The notes beneath the pieces were generated by a model. The model saw nothing but the letters and a program-made list of their open reading frames with translations, was not told the DNA's origin and did no database searches. Positions 28,719 to 38,113 of a DNA stretch of 64,000 nt are shown here, one piece after another. The DNA comes from Thalassocella blandensis (GTDB lineage Bacteria > Pseudomonadota > Gammaproteobacteria > Pseudomonadales > Cellvibrionaceae). The first letter of the stretch is position 1, and every line of letters starts with the position of its first letter. The stretch spans positions 62,001 through 126,000 of the forward strand of contig CABFPG010000004.1 in the NCBI GenBank assembly GCA_902141825.1, written 5' to 3'. Made by a program: the position numbers and the translations under genes.

Positions 28719-30146
28719 TTGGACGCATTTCTTAGTCACACCACAGGCAAGAACATCTGGCAGTCAGAGTTAATACGCAAATATGATCTAGCAGGCCCAC
28801 GCTATACTTCTTACCCTACTGCGTTGCAGTTTTCTGATAAAGTGGGATTCGAGCAGTGGAAAGCCGCTGTCGACAATAGCAATGCACAGCAAACACCGCT
28901 CTCCCTCTACTTTCACATTCCTTTTTGCGACACAGTTTGCTATTACTGCGCTTGCAGTAAAATTATTACCGCAAATAAGAAAATTGCCGAGCCGTATCTC
29001 CATAAACTGATGCGTGAAATCTCATTACAAGCACACCATATTTCGCCCACGCGCAGCGTAAAGCAACTCCACTGGGGTGGCGGTACTCCAACCTATTTGA
29101 ACCACGAAGAAATGAGCGCAATCATGTCGGCCATCAAGCAGAATTTCGCTTGGTTGAATGATGATTCAGGTGAGTACTCAATTGAAATTCACCCTGCTGG
29201 CGTTGATACCAAACGCATTTCCCAACTGCGCTCACTTGGCTTTAATCGTCTCAGCATGGGCATTCAGGATTTCGATCCTCAGGTGCAGCGAGCGGTAAAT
29301 CGCTTCAACTCACAAGCGGAAGTAAAACGTCTCATTCAGGCGGTTCGTCAACAAGGGTTCAGAAGTATCAGCATGGATTTGATTTACGGCCTGCCAAAGC
29401 AAAGCTGTAATAGTTTCGCGCGAACCCTGGATTGCATTATCGAATTAAGTCCTGACCGCGTATCTTTGTTTAATTACGCGCATATGCCACATCTGTTTAA
29501 AACACAGAAACAGATTGATGCTCGCGAACTACCAGAACCACAGGAAAAACTGGATATACTTAAACTCAGCATTGAAAAGCTTTTGTCCGCAGGGTATGTA
29601 TACATCGGTATGGATCATTTCGCAAAACCCGATGATGAATTAGCTACAGCACAAGCTGCGGGGACTTTGCAGCGAAATTTCCAAGGGTATGCGACCCATG
29701 CTGATTGCGATCTTCACGGATTTGGCCTGACGTCAATCAGTGCGATTGGTGATGTATTAATACAGAATGTAAAACAATTGAATGAATACGCTGAAAAAAT
29801 TGACGATGGGGTTATCCCTCACTTCCAGGGTGTAGTTCTATCGAAGGATGATAATATTCGAAAAGCAATCATCAACAACCTAATGTGTCACTTTCAAATA
29901 ACATTCAAAGAAATTGAAACGGTTTTCAATATAGATTTTCAACATTATTTTGCAAAAGAATTAATGCTTTTAAAGGAAATGCAGAACGATGGATTAGTAC
30001 AGCTAGACAAGCACGGATTATACGTAAATACTGCCGGTCGGCTTTTAATCCGCCGAATATGTATGGTCTTTGATAGCTATTTACACTCAGGTGCACACAC
30101 TCCCACATCACACACGGCAGCAAAACGCTATTCACGAATAATCTAG
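28719..30146 (+). CDS. hemN: Oxygen-independent coproporphyrinogen III oxidase
   Basis: HemN is a radical SAM enzyme that decarboxylates coproporphyrinogen III to protoporphyrinogen IX without oxygen. The 475-aa protein has the RYTSYPTA N-terminal motif, the Fe-S cysteines in FCDTVCYYCAC, the GGGTPT motif and a C-terminal HemN domain. The start is TTG at 28719, since the family N-terminus begins there and a GCGGAG sequence lies just upstream. The gene is monocistronic and preceded by an FNR/ANR site. Confidence 0.95.
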   Translation: MDAFLSHTTGKNIWQSELIRKYDLAGPRYTSYPTALQFSDKVGFEQWKAAVDNSNAQQTPLSLYFHIPFCDTVCYYCACSKIITANKKIAEPYLHKLMREISLQAHHISPTRSVKQLHWGGGTPTYLNHEEMSAIMSAIKQNFAWLNDDSGEYSIEIHPAGVDTKRISQLRSLGFNRLSMGIQDFDPQVQRAVNRFNSQAEVKRLIQAVRQQGFRSISMDLIYGLPKQSCNSFARTLDCIIELSPDRVSLFNYAHMPHLFKTQKQIDARELPEPQEKLDILKLSIEKLLSAGYVYIGMDHFAKPDDELATAQAAGTLQRNFQGYATHADCDLHGFGLTSISAIGDVLIQNVKQLNEYAEKIDDGVIPHFQGVVLSKDDNIRKAIINNLMCHFQITFKEIETVFNIDFQHYFAKELMLLKEMQNDGLVQLDKHGLYVNTAGRLLIRRICMVFDSYLHSGAHTPTSHTAAKRYSRII

Positions 30147-31597
30147 TGCACTCATAGACAAGTGTTACAAAAATATTGCGATGGAAACGCAAGCGTAAAG
30201 CCAGCCACAGCCCTTTCGTCACCAGCATTTTCTGCTATTTTCAAGCTCCATTTAAAATATTTCGTTTTCCAATATAAATCAAACACTTAAATAGCAAATC
30301 TAAATACCCTATCAACGTTCGAATATTTTTCCTTGTTAGAACATTAAAAAACCTTGTCGTGTATCGCTTTTTTTGTAAAAAAATGTTGACTTAGCTAACA
30401 TTTTATCAATAAATAACGACAACACCTTACTCAAGGCGCACATAGAAATTTTGACAGTCAAAATTTTGTAGCGCTGAGATGTAAACATCGGTGATTAGCT
30501 ACTGCAAATTTAAACTACTGTTGTAGTACGCTAACGAACATTAAGAACAACGCTTTCGTTTACATATTAATTTTGAGCCATTCACACATCGACAGATCAG
30601 GTGAAGAAGCCGAATATGCATAGACGTCGAAGCCAATCTGGACAACGAGGCCAACACCCTGCCTATTGGCCATGATCACTTTGACTTGATAGCTGAATAT
30701 ATACAACGAAATTTTTATTAAAGACAGACCAAAACATCTGATTGCGATTTTTAAAAACCCAGACTAAAGACCCAGACAAAGCATTTTAGGTAACACACAA
30801 ACATTACATTGTAGAAACAGTACACGCGAAAACTGAACTCACTGTACGAAGTATTCAGTGATAATTAAGTGCTTAATTGAGAGAAGCGCTTATTTGAGAA
30901 AAGCACTAATTTGAAAGAAGTGCTTAATTGAGAAAAGCACTTCCTTGAGAGTAGTACCACAAGAGCACAAGAAGAATAAATACGCGTATCAATTAACACT
31001 TTATTCATGCGCTCAACACAGCTCTTGCAGCCTTCAATTCTCATCAGTATTCCGTATGCCTCACAATGTTCAGATTGATTTATGCAAGATTGTGTTTCTG
31101 CACTCCGTATTGCAGCAGCCATTCAGAAACACGAAGAAACATACAGTCAATCAACGTCCAGCCGTGCCATCTGTGTCCAGCGTCCGTTTAAAAGAGCTCT
31201 TTGCTTTTGCCGTCTGTATTATATTGCCGAAAAATCGAATATTGCTGAAGAAATAAACATAGGCCGGTCGGGCAAAACCGAACTGGCAATTACAGATAAA
31301 TACAGCGAATACGCAGACAAACACCATCACTGTAAATTTTTTTGAGATTTAATCATTCAGGTTAACACTATATAACCAGCAGTGAGAACGTTTACCTTGC
31401 AATTGCGAATACGAACTCTGAGCTATTGAGCCCACAGGTAATCGCTTATTTTAGATACTACATAACACATCGCCGGGAAGGCGCGGTGAATACTGCAGTA
31501 CTCTGGGGCAAATCCAGAGCAAGCAGTAAAACAACAGGGAAAACAGCCGTTTATAAAACAAAAATACAACTTAACACCAAAATTGGAGTTGTGACTC
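30147..31597. other. 1.45-kb gene-free stretch before the giant glycosidase
   Basis: This is the longest gene-free region in the window. It is AT-rich and holds a five-copy 17-bp tandem array (30867-30951) and a short doubled ACCCAGAC sequence near 30757-30780. Small open frames on both strands lack family resemblance; one minus-strand frame is built from the tandem array. The promoter of the downstream gene is presumably near its right end. Confidence 0.5.
30867..30951. repeat. 17-bp tandem repeat, 5 copies
   Basis: Five adjacent 17-bp units (30867, 30884, 30901, 30918, 30935) follow the pattern AAGYRCTTAATTGAGAR with a few changes per copy. Half of each unit (AAGYGCTT) is itself a short inverted repeat, so the array could form several alternative hairpins. 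It lies about 650 bp upstream of the giant glycosidase gene. Confidence 0.9.
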
Positions 31598-34500
31598 ATG
31601 GCATCAACTTTTTTACACTTGCTCAAACACCAACATTTCAAGTCTGGAAGGTGTGTAATAAACACACTACTGGGCGTCCTGGCAATCTTAGCGTCTCATC
31701 CCGGTTTTGCGGCCATCACCTGGCCTTCAGACCAACTGCTCCCCTCCTTCCCTGCGCCCGAACAAACCCAGGATCACATTTTCCTGCGAGAAGAACCTGC
31801 ACGCTGGCAGGCTGAGGGCGGTAACATTTCGCACGGAACGGGACATCTCGATGGGGATGGCTGGCTATGTCAAACCGGTGTCGATACTCCGAATGCGCAT
31901 ATGGTCTATGGACCTTACAGCACGCAAATTCCCGCCGGTGATAACACCGCCGAATTTAGAATTATGATCGACAATAATACGGCCATCAACGATGCCCAGG
32001 TAACGCTGGATGTTCGCAATGCATCTAACGGGGCACTTTTGGCTGAGCGGGTGATAAATCGCCATGATTTTTCAACGGCCGGTAGCTATGTTACGTTTTC
32101 CTTACCGTTCAATCTTGCCGCAGCCAACCAATCTCTGGAACTGCGCGTTTACTGGCACGGACGCGCTTACATTAAAGTAGACTGGGTCGGTGTTAGCAAA
32201 GGCCCCAGCGCGGAAGAAATGTATTTATTTGCTTCGCTAAAAGGTTTGGTGAATGTAAATAAACCCAGAATTTTTTCTTACGAGGGAGATGCGTTCGCAG
32301 AAGGTCCATATACCTGGCTGGAATCCCTCGATTTAAACTGGGCTGATGTACCCAACAAATGGGATCTTATTTCAAAATATCGCGATGAGATTAATGGCTT
32401 AATTGTCTACGATCCCACACAAATTCATACCGTAAACCTCGCCACTTCGATTGCGGGACAACAGCGCGCACTAATCGCCTCTCCAGCACTGGCAAACCGG
32501 TTAACAGCAGCACCTTACAACTTTCCGATTCTGGTAGATTTTCGCGGGCAATTCAGCTCTAAATTACAGGTGTACCAGACACTGTATAACAATTACTGGC
32601 CTAACCTGACTCACCGCGCAATTATGGGTTTGAGTCCACTGGCTCATAAAGCGGGTGGACGAGAATACGCTGTCGGTGCCGGTCTGGCGACAATCTGGCT
32701 TGACCCGAAAGTGTCAGGTGAAAGCGAATTGTTAAATCAGTTCCTGCAATCCATGGGGCATGGAAATACTTATCTGGGCTGGTGGCCAGAAGAAGGCGCA
32801 GGCATCACACGCGGCTCCCAATTCGGTATTACAACAGTACCGAGCGACTATGCCACCAACCTGACCATGCACAGTGGTATGCCACGTGCGATCAACGTTA
32901 AACCCATCCCACCAAAACCTGCTCTTCAAAATAAGATTTACGTGGCTTTTATATTAAGTGACGGAGATAACTTGCAATATGTAGAGCATTTGATGAGAAA
33001 ACTTTGGAACAACCCTGATCGAGGCAAAGTTCCCATCGGCTGGACGGTATCCCCCGCCATGGTCGACGCCATGCCCGGTGCTTTAAATTTCTTCCATGAA
33101 ACTGCTACAGAAAACGACAACCTCGTATCGGGTCCTTCTGGGCTGGGTTATATCTACCCCAACGACTGGTCTAACACTAACACCTTAAACCAGCATCTGG
33201 CACGCACTCAGGAGTACAACAAAAAGGCAGGGATTAATGTTATTACCGTATGGAACACGATTACGGGAGGCATTAATCAAACGTCTGGCAACGCATATGC
33301 GCAGTTCACCCCGCAAACGTTAGGATTAACCGGGCAAAACACTGGCGGTGGCTTAACCATCTACAACGGCAGTATGCCGGGCATGGCCCTCTCCTGTAAT
33401 TACTGTACAGGCGAACAAGCGATGATCGATCACATTAATTCCGCATCCTCAGGCTGGAACGGCGCAACACCACGCTTTGTCATTATCCAGGCACAACCCT
33501 GGACCGATGTGAAACCAACAAATTTTATGAATGTTGCCAATAGCTTGAATGGCAATTATGAGGTTGTGCGCCCCGATCACTTGTTCCAGTTGCTGCGTGA
33601 ATATAACGGCCTGCCCTGGGATATTGTCAGCAGTGGTCCAGCGGGGTATACCAAGTGCGCGGATGAAAATGGAATTTGCTCATTTGCGGGCACACGCCCT
33701 GTGGCCTTCGGTGCAAACGGCAGTTTCAATTACATCACCGCCACGGGAAGTATTGCCTGTGACAATGCGACTTTCGGTGATCCCGCTTCCGGTGTGGCCA
33801 AAGCCTGCTATTACGGCGATGCAGTCAGCGGAAATGGTGACGGATTAAAAGGCGAATACTTCAATGGTATGAATTTCGAAACATTTGTTGGTCAACGGGT
33901 AGACGCCAACCTGAACCTGAACTGGGGGAATAACTCACCTATGACAGGCGTCAATGCCGATGCTTTCTCCACCCGCTGGACAGGACAGATTCAAGCTAAA
34001 TTCAGCGAGAACTATACCTTCCACATTCGCAGTGACAACGGGCGCCGAGTGTGGATCAACAACCAGCTGATCATTGACCAGTGGGTAGACAACTGGGACA
34101 CCTGGTATAGCGGCAGCATCCAGCTCAACGCTAACCAAAAATACGACATTAAAGTGGAGTATTTTGAAAACAATGGCGGCGCGAATATGCTGCTTGAATG
34201 GGAGAGCGCGAACCAGGCACGTGAAGCTGTGCCCCAATCTCAGCTCTACAGCTCGGGTTATACTGGCGGCTCTTCAAGCTCTAGCAGTTCCAGCAGTTCG
34301 ACAAGCTCCAGCAGTTCGACAAGTTCCAGCTCCTCGTCGAGCAGTTCATCTTCAAGTTCTTCCAGCTCTTCATCGAGCTCCTCGAGCAGCAGCTCTTCGG
34401 GTTCTGGCAACACCGCGCCGTGGGTGAAGAAGTCCAATGGTATCTGGACGCCCTGGGGCGAGCAGATCAACAACCCCAACAATGTCCTACGCGAACACCC

Positions 34501-37330
34501 TCGCCCACAAATGCAACGCAGTGACTGGGTTAACTTAAATGGCGCCTGGGATATTTGGGAAGGTGAAAATCTTAATCAGGCCAGTGGAAAGCAAGGAATA
34601 CTCGTGCCCTTCCCAATCCAGTCTGCGATCTCCGGTATCAAACAAAACTGGAAGCGCTTTACCTATGAGCGCAGCTTATACATTCCAGAGCAATGGACAA
34701 GCCAACGGGTGCTACTACACTTTGATGCGGTCGACTGGGAAAGTGAAGTGTTCATCAACAATGTCAGCGTCGGCACACACAAAGGCGGTTATGACCCCTT
34801 CACTTTTGATATCACCGACTATGTCAGCCCAGGTAATACATATAAATTGAATGTACGCGTCTATGACCCCACAACGACAGATGGCCACCCTGGCCCTACG
34901 GGTAAACAGGTCGATGAAAAATGGAATAACCCTGGTGATATCTGGTATACCCCCGCAAGTGGTATCTGGCAAACGGTCTGGCTGGAAGGTGTACCCCAAA
35001 CCTACATTCGGGATATGCGCCTGATACCTAATATCGACAATAACACCTTGTTCTTAACGGTAAACACCAGTGGCGACACTTCGGGTATTAGTGTTGAGGC
35101 AATCGCCAGAGACGGTACCACCGTCGCAGGGACAGTTACCGGAAATGCCAACAGCAAATTAGCACTGGTTATTCCCGATCAAAAGCTTTGGTCGCCGGAC
35201 AACCCCTTCCTTTACGACCTGGACATTACTTTAAAGCGCGACGGTCAAATCATTGACTCTGTCGACAGTTATTTTGGTATGCGTAAAATTTCCCTGGGTA
35301 AAGTCAACGGCGTGACCAAGATGTTTTTGAACAATGAGTTCGTGTTCCAGATGGGACCTCTGGATCAAGGCTTCTGGCCGGATGGTATTTACACCCCACC
35401 ATCTGAAGATGCTATTTTGTTTGACCTCCAGGGCATGAAGGATCTGGGTTACAACATGGTCCGCAAGCATATTAAAACGGAGCCCTACCGCTGGTATTAC
35501 CACGCTGATCGACTCGGCTTGCTGGTGTGGCAAGATATGCCCAACGGCAACAACAGCACCCTGGAAGAACAGGCACAATTTCGCACCGAGCTCGAACGCT
35601 TAATTCGCACACACTGGAATATTACCTCCATCATTATGTGGGTACCGTTCAATGAGCAGTGGGGCAAATTCGACAGCGTCAACGTCACTAACGCCGTCCA
35701 GCAACTGGACCCCTATCGCATTATCAACGAAAACTCTGCCTGTTGTGGCGGAGACTCCAGCGTGGGTGACCTTCGTGATTGGCACTTTTACTCTGCACCG
35801 GCGGCACCGGCGTCCGACGAAGATCGTGCGATTGCCAACGGCGAATATGGAGGAGTCGTACTGCGAAAGCCAAACAATATGTGGGACACGAACATATGGT
35901 CCAGCTGGGCACGAGTTGTAGAAACCGACCAGGAATTTACCGATGTCATGGCCGAGTACGGTACCATTTTGAACAATTTACGTGACCGCAGAGGACTAAG
36001 CGCAGCCGTGCTTACACAGTGGACGGATGTGGAAGCGGAAATAAACGGCCACTACACCTATGATCGTAAAGTCTTTAAAGGTGACTTTAATATTATTCGT
36101 GATGCCTTCCTGGCCACCCATCAAAACGGTCGCAATCCCAGCAAGATTCTCCCTCCAAGCGGTGCAGAAGTTTGGGAGAGCATGAATATGAATGGTGCGT
36201 TTATTCGTCATCAAAACAGCCGTGGCCGCATTAACCATACCGTAGGGCCAGCGCGCGACGCCTATTGGCGAATGGTGCCGGGTTTAGCAGGCAGCGGCGT
36301 TTCCTTTCAGTCTGAAAACTTCCCGAACAGTTACCTGCGTCACCGTGAAGGAGAAGTTTGGCTGGATGCCTCCGATGGAACACAACTGTTTAACGCAGAT
36401 GCCACCTGGGTCATAGAGCCGGGACTGGCAGACAACAGCAAGGTATCCTTCCGCTCATACAACTTTCCGACACACTATATTCGTCACCGAGAGTGGGCAC
36501 TGTATGCAGAACCGATCGATAACGATTTGGGACGAGCCGACGCTACGTTCTCTCGCTATTACGGTTATAACACCGATATCACCAACTTTGGCGGCACCAC
36601 AACCGCGCAGTATAATGATTCGCCAGCAGGTGAAGGCATAGACCGACTGACGGACAATCGGATCGATACAAAGTACCTGACACTTAACGCGAATGCCTGG
36701 GTCCAGTTTGAAGCTGATGCAAGCTATGTGCTGACGGGTTACTCCATGACCTCAGCCAATGATGCAGCAGAACGAGATCCTTTGAGCTGGACTCTGGCAG
36801 GCTCCAACGATGGCAATACATGGACGAATATTGATTCGAGAAGCAATCAGGACTTCCCTATTCGCTTCAAAACACGGCGTTTCAATTTCGCCAACACAAA
36901 CAGTTTCCGTTTTTACCGCTTGAGCATGAATAACAACAGCGGCACCATCCTGCAGCTAGCGGAACTAGAATTGTTTGGTGTTACGGACCGAAGCGGCTCA
37001 TCTTCCGGCAGCAGTTCTTCCAGCTCCAGCAGCTCATCGTCAAGCTCTTCTAGCTCGAGCAGTTCTTCAAGTTCCAGCAGCTCTTCAAGTTCGAGCAGCT
37101 CGTCAAGCTCCAGCAGCTCATCCAGCAGCAGTTCTTCAGGTGGCGGCAACTGCGCTGGAATACCGCAATATGTTGACGGGTCCAGCTATGGCGACAGCGC
37201 AAGAGTCCAGAATGTTGGTAACATTTACCAATGTATTGTGGGTGGCTGGTGTACGATTGGCGGTCCGTATGAACCCGGAGTTGGCTGGGCCCGGACTTAT
37301 GCCTGGTCCCAAACAGGCAGTTGTCAGTAA
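31598..37330 (+). CDS. Secreted 1910-aa multimodular GxGYxYP + GH2 glycosidase
   Basis: This giant exported protein carries two apparent catalytic regions. After a signal peptide (about 1-40, ending GFAA) comes a GxGYxYP-family region with the signature GLGYIYP at 515-521, a putative glycoside hydrolase family. Next are a small Cys-containing segment (about 683-745), a PA14 domain (about 748-888) and a poly-Ser linker (about 890-935). A GH2-type enzyme follows: sugar-binding and sandwich domains from about 960, a TIM barrel with acid/base Glu1353 (PFNEQW), and probable nucleophile Glu1416 (GEYGG). Then come AbfB-like repeats (about 1533-1660), an F5/8C-like module (about 1668-1794), a second poly-Ser linker (about 1798-1848) and a C-terminal CBM5/12- or CBM73-like module with four Cys. 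A GGAG ribosome site supports the start. The substrate is unknown; AbfB hints at arabinose-containing glycans, and the last module at chitin or cellulose anchoring. Confidence 0.88.
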   Translation: MASTFLHLLKHQHFKSGRCVINTLLGVLAILASHPGFAAITWPSDQLLPSFPAPEQTQDHIFLREEPARWQAEGGNISHGTGHLDGDGWLCQTGVDTPNAHMVYGPYSTQIPAGDNTAEFRIMIDNNTAINDAQVTLDVRNASNGALLAERVINRHDFSTAGSYVTFSLPFNLAAANQSLELRVYWHGRAYIKVDWVGVSKGPSAEEMYLFASLKGLVNVNKPRIFSYEGDAFAEGPYTWLESLDLNWADVPNKWDLISKYRDEINGLIVYDPTQIHTVNLATSIAGQQRALIASPALANRLTAAPYNFPILVDFRGQFSSKLQVYQTLYNNYWPNLTHRAIMGLSPLAHKAGGREYAVGAGLATIWLDPKVSGESELLNQFLQSMGHGNTYLGWWPEEGAGITRGSQFGITTVPSDYATNLTMHSGMPRAINVKPIPPKPALQNKIYVAFILSDGDNLQYVEHLMRKLWNNPDRGKVPIGWTVSPAMVDAMPGALNFFHETATENDNLVSGPSGLGYIYPNDWSNTNTLNQHLARTQEYNKKAGINVITVWNTITGGINQTSGNAYAQFTPQTLGLTGQNTGGGLTIYNGSMPGMALSCNYCTGEQAMIDHINSASSGWNGATPRFVIIQAQPWTDVKPTNFMNVANSLNGNYEVVRPDHLFQLLREYNGLPWDIVSSGPAGYTKCADENGICSFAGTRPVAFGANGSFNYITATGSIACDNATFGDPASGVAKACYYGDAVSGNGDGLKGEYFNGMNFETFVGQRVDANLNLNWGNNSPMTGVNADAFSTRWTGQIQAKFSENYTFHIRSDNGRRVWINNQLIIDQWVDNWDTWYSGSIQLNANQKYDIKVEYFENNGGANMLLEWESANQAREAVPQSQLYSSGYTGGSSSSSSSSSSTSSSSSTSSSSSSSSSSSSSSSSSSSSSSSSSSGSGNTAPWVKKSNGIWTPWGEQINNPNNVLREHPRPQMQRSDWVNLNGAWDIWEGENLNQASGKQGILVPFPIQSAISGIKQNWKRFTYERSLYIPEQWTSQRVLLHFDAVDWESEVFINNVSVGTHKGGYDPFTFDITDYVSPGNTYKLNVRVYDPTTTDGHPGPTGKQVDEKWNNPGDIWYTPASGIWQTVWLEGVPQTYIRDMRLIPNIDNNTLFLTVNTSGDTSGISVEAIARDGTTVAGTVTGNANSKLALVIPDQKLWSPDNPFLYDLDITLKRDGQIIDSVDSYFGMRKISLGKVNGVTKMFLNNEFVFQMGPLDQGFWPDGIYTPPSEDAILFDLQGMKDLGYNMVRKHIKTEPYRWYYHADRLGLLVWQDMPNGNNSTLEEQAQFRTELERLIRTHWNITSIIMWVPFNEQWGKFDSVNVTNAVQQLDPYRIINENSACCGGDSSVGDLRDWHFYSAPAAPASDEDRAIANGEYGGVVLRKPNNMWDTNIWSSWARVVETDQEFTDVMAEYGTILNNLRDRRGLSAAVLTQWTDVEAEINGHYTYDRKVFKGDFNIIRDAFLATHQNGRNPSKILPPSGAEVWESMNMNGAFIRHQNSRGRINHTVGPARDAYWRMVPGLAGSGVSFQSENFPNSYLRHREGEVWLDASDGTQLFNADATWVIEPGLADNSKVSFRSYNFPTHYIRHREWALYAEPIDNDLGRADATFSRYYGYNTDITNFGGTTTAQYNDSPAGEGIDRLTDNRIDTKYLTLNANAWVQFEADASYVLTGYSMTSANDAAERDPLSWTLAGSNDGNTWTNIDSRSNQDFPIRFKTRRFNFANTNSFRFYRLSMNNNSGTILQLAELELFGVTDRSGSSSGSSSSSSSSSSSSSSSSSSSSSSSSSSSSSSSSSSSSSSSSSSSGGGNCAGIPQYVDGSSYGDSARVQNVGNIYQCIVGGWCTIGGPYEPGVGWARTYAWSQTGSCQ

Positions 37331-37350
37331 TATCTAACCGACGAAACGAA

Positions 37351-37379
37351 GAAGAGGCTCCTTGTGAGCCTCTTTTTTG
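37351..37379 (+). terminator. Intrinsic terminator of the giant glycosidase gene
   Basis: A nine-base-pair stem (AAGAGGCTC/GAGCCTCTT) with a five-base loop is followed by a run of T, starting about 20 nt after the stop codon. Confidence 0.92.
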
Positions 37380-37441
37380 TATGTAGGTTTTACATATAGC
37401 TTTTCAAAGGCCCGTTTTTTAAGGCCGATGTTTATACAGGG

Positions 37442-37936
37442 TTACAGTGCAGCAATAGCCGCTTCGTAGTTTGGCTCATCCGCAGTTTCACTCACCTGCT
37501 CGGTATAAACGACTTTGCCATCCGCATCGATAACAACAACGCAACGAGAACACAGACCAGCCAGAGGGCCATTTTTAAACAGCAAACCATAGTCACTGCC
37601 AAAGCTTGAACGAAATGCAGAAGCAGACTCGACGTTTTCAATACCTTCAGCGCCGCAAAAACGTGCCATTGCAAAAGGAAGATCCACAGACACACAAAGC
37701 ACAGTGGTATTTTCCAAAGAAGCCGCCTTCTCATTAAAATTACGTACAGACATTGCACACGTGCCTGTATCCACTGATGGAAATATATTCAACACCAGCT
37801 TCTTACCCGCATAATCGCTCAGACTGACTTCGGACAAATCGGTTTTTACCAGTGTAAATGCTGGCGCTTTGTTTCCAACTGCTGGTAAATCGCCAACGGT
37901 TTCAATGGGATTACCTTTTAAAGTTACTGTAGCCAT
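37442..37936 (-). CDS. tpx: Thiol peroxidase Tpx
   Basis: Tpx is an atypical 2-Cys peroxiredoxin that reduces lipid and other hydroperoxides with thioredoxin. The 164-aa protein begins [18 protein letters not shown], has the peroxidatic Cys in [15 protein letters not shown] and the resolving Cys in [11 protein letters not shown]. The ATG at 37936 is chosen because AGGAGG lies 7 nt upstream; a 29-codon upstream extension of the frame has no support. It is monocistronic. Confidence 0.96.
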   Translation of the reverse strand: MATVTLKGNPIETVGDLPAVGNKAPAFTLVKTDLSEVSLSDYAGKKLVLNIFPSVDTGTCAMSVRNFNEKAASLENTTVLCVSVDLPFAMARFCGAEGIENVESASAFRSSFGSDYGLLFKNGPLAGLCSRCVVVIDADGKVVYTEQVSETADEPNYEAAIAAL

Positions 37937-38062
37937 GGTCACCCTCCTCTCGTGTAGGTAAGTATGTAATATGTAGCCGCAAGTAAGCGGCCGGAGATTA
38001 GCATTCGACAAAGCGAAATACAAAACATTCCCAAAGAATAAAAACTTACCGCCAACACAAAC

Positions 38063-38091
38063 AAAAAAGGCCGCTACAAGAGCGGCCTTTC
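38063..38091 (-). terminator. Intrinsic terminator of the S8 peptidase gene
   Basis: A GGCCGCT/AGCGGCC stem with a five-base loop is followed on the minus strand by a T-run (38068 down to 38063), about 25 nt beyond the S8 peptidase stop codon. Confidence 0.9.
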
Positions 38092-38113
38092 ACGACAATT
38101 AAATGTCTACGTT

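Noticed and set aside
30865-31122. Minus-strand 85-codon frame with internal repeats
   Set aside because: Its repeats come from the 17-bp tandem DNA array, and there is no ribosome site or homology.
34258-34482. Minus-strand Glu/Leu-rich frame
   Set aside because: It is the antisense reading of the poly-serine linker of the giant glycosidase; the same holds for 36913-37149.
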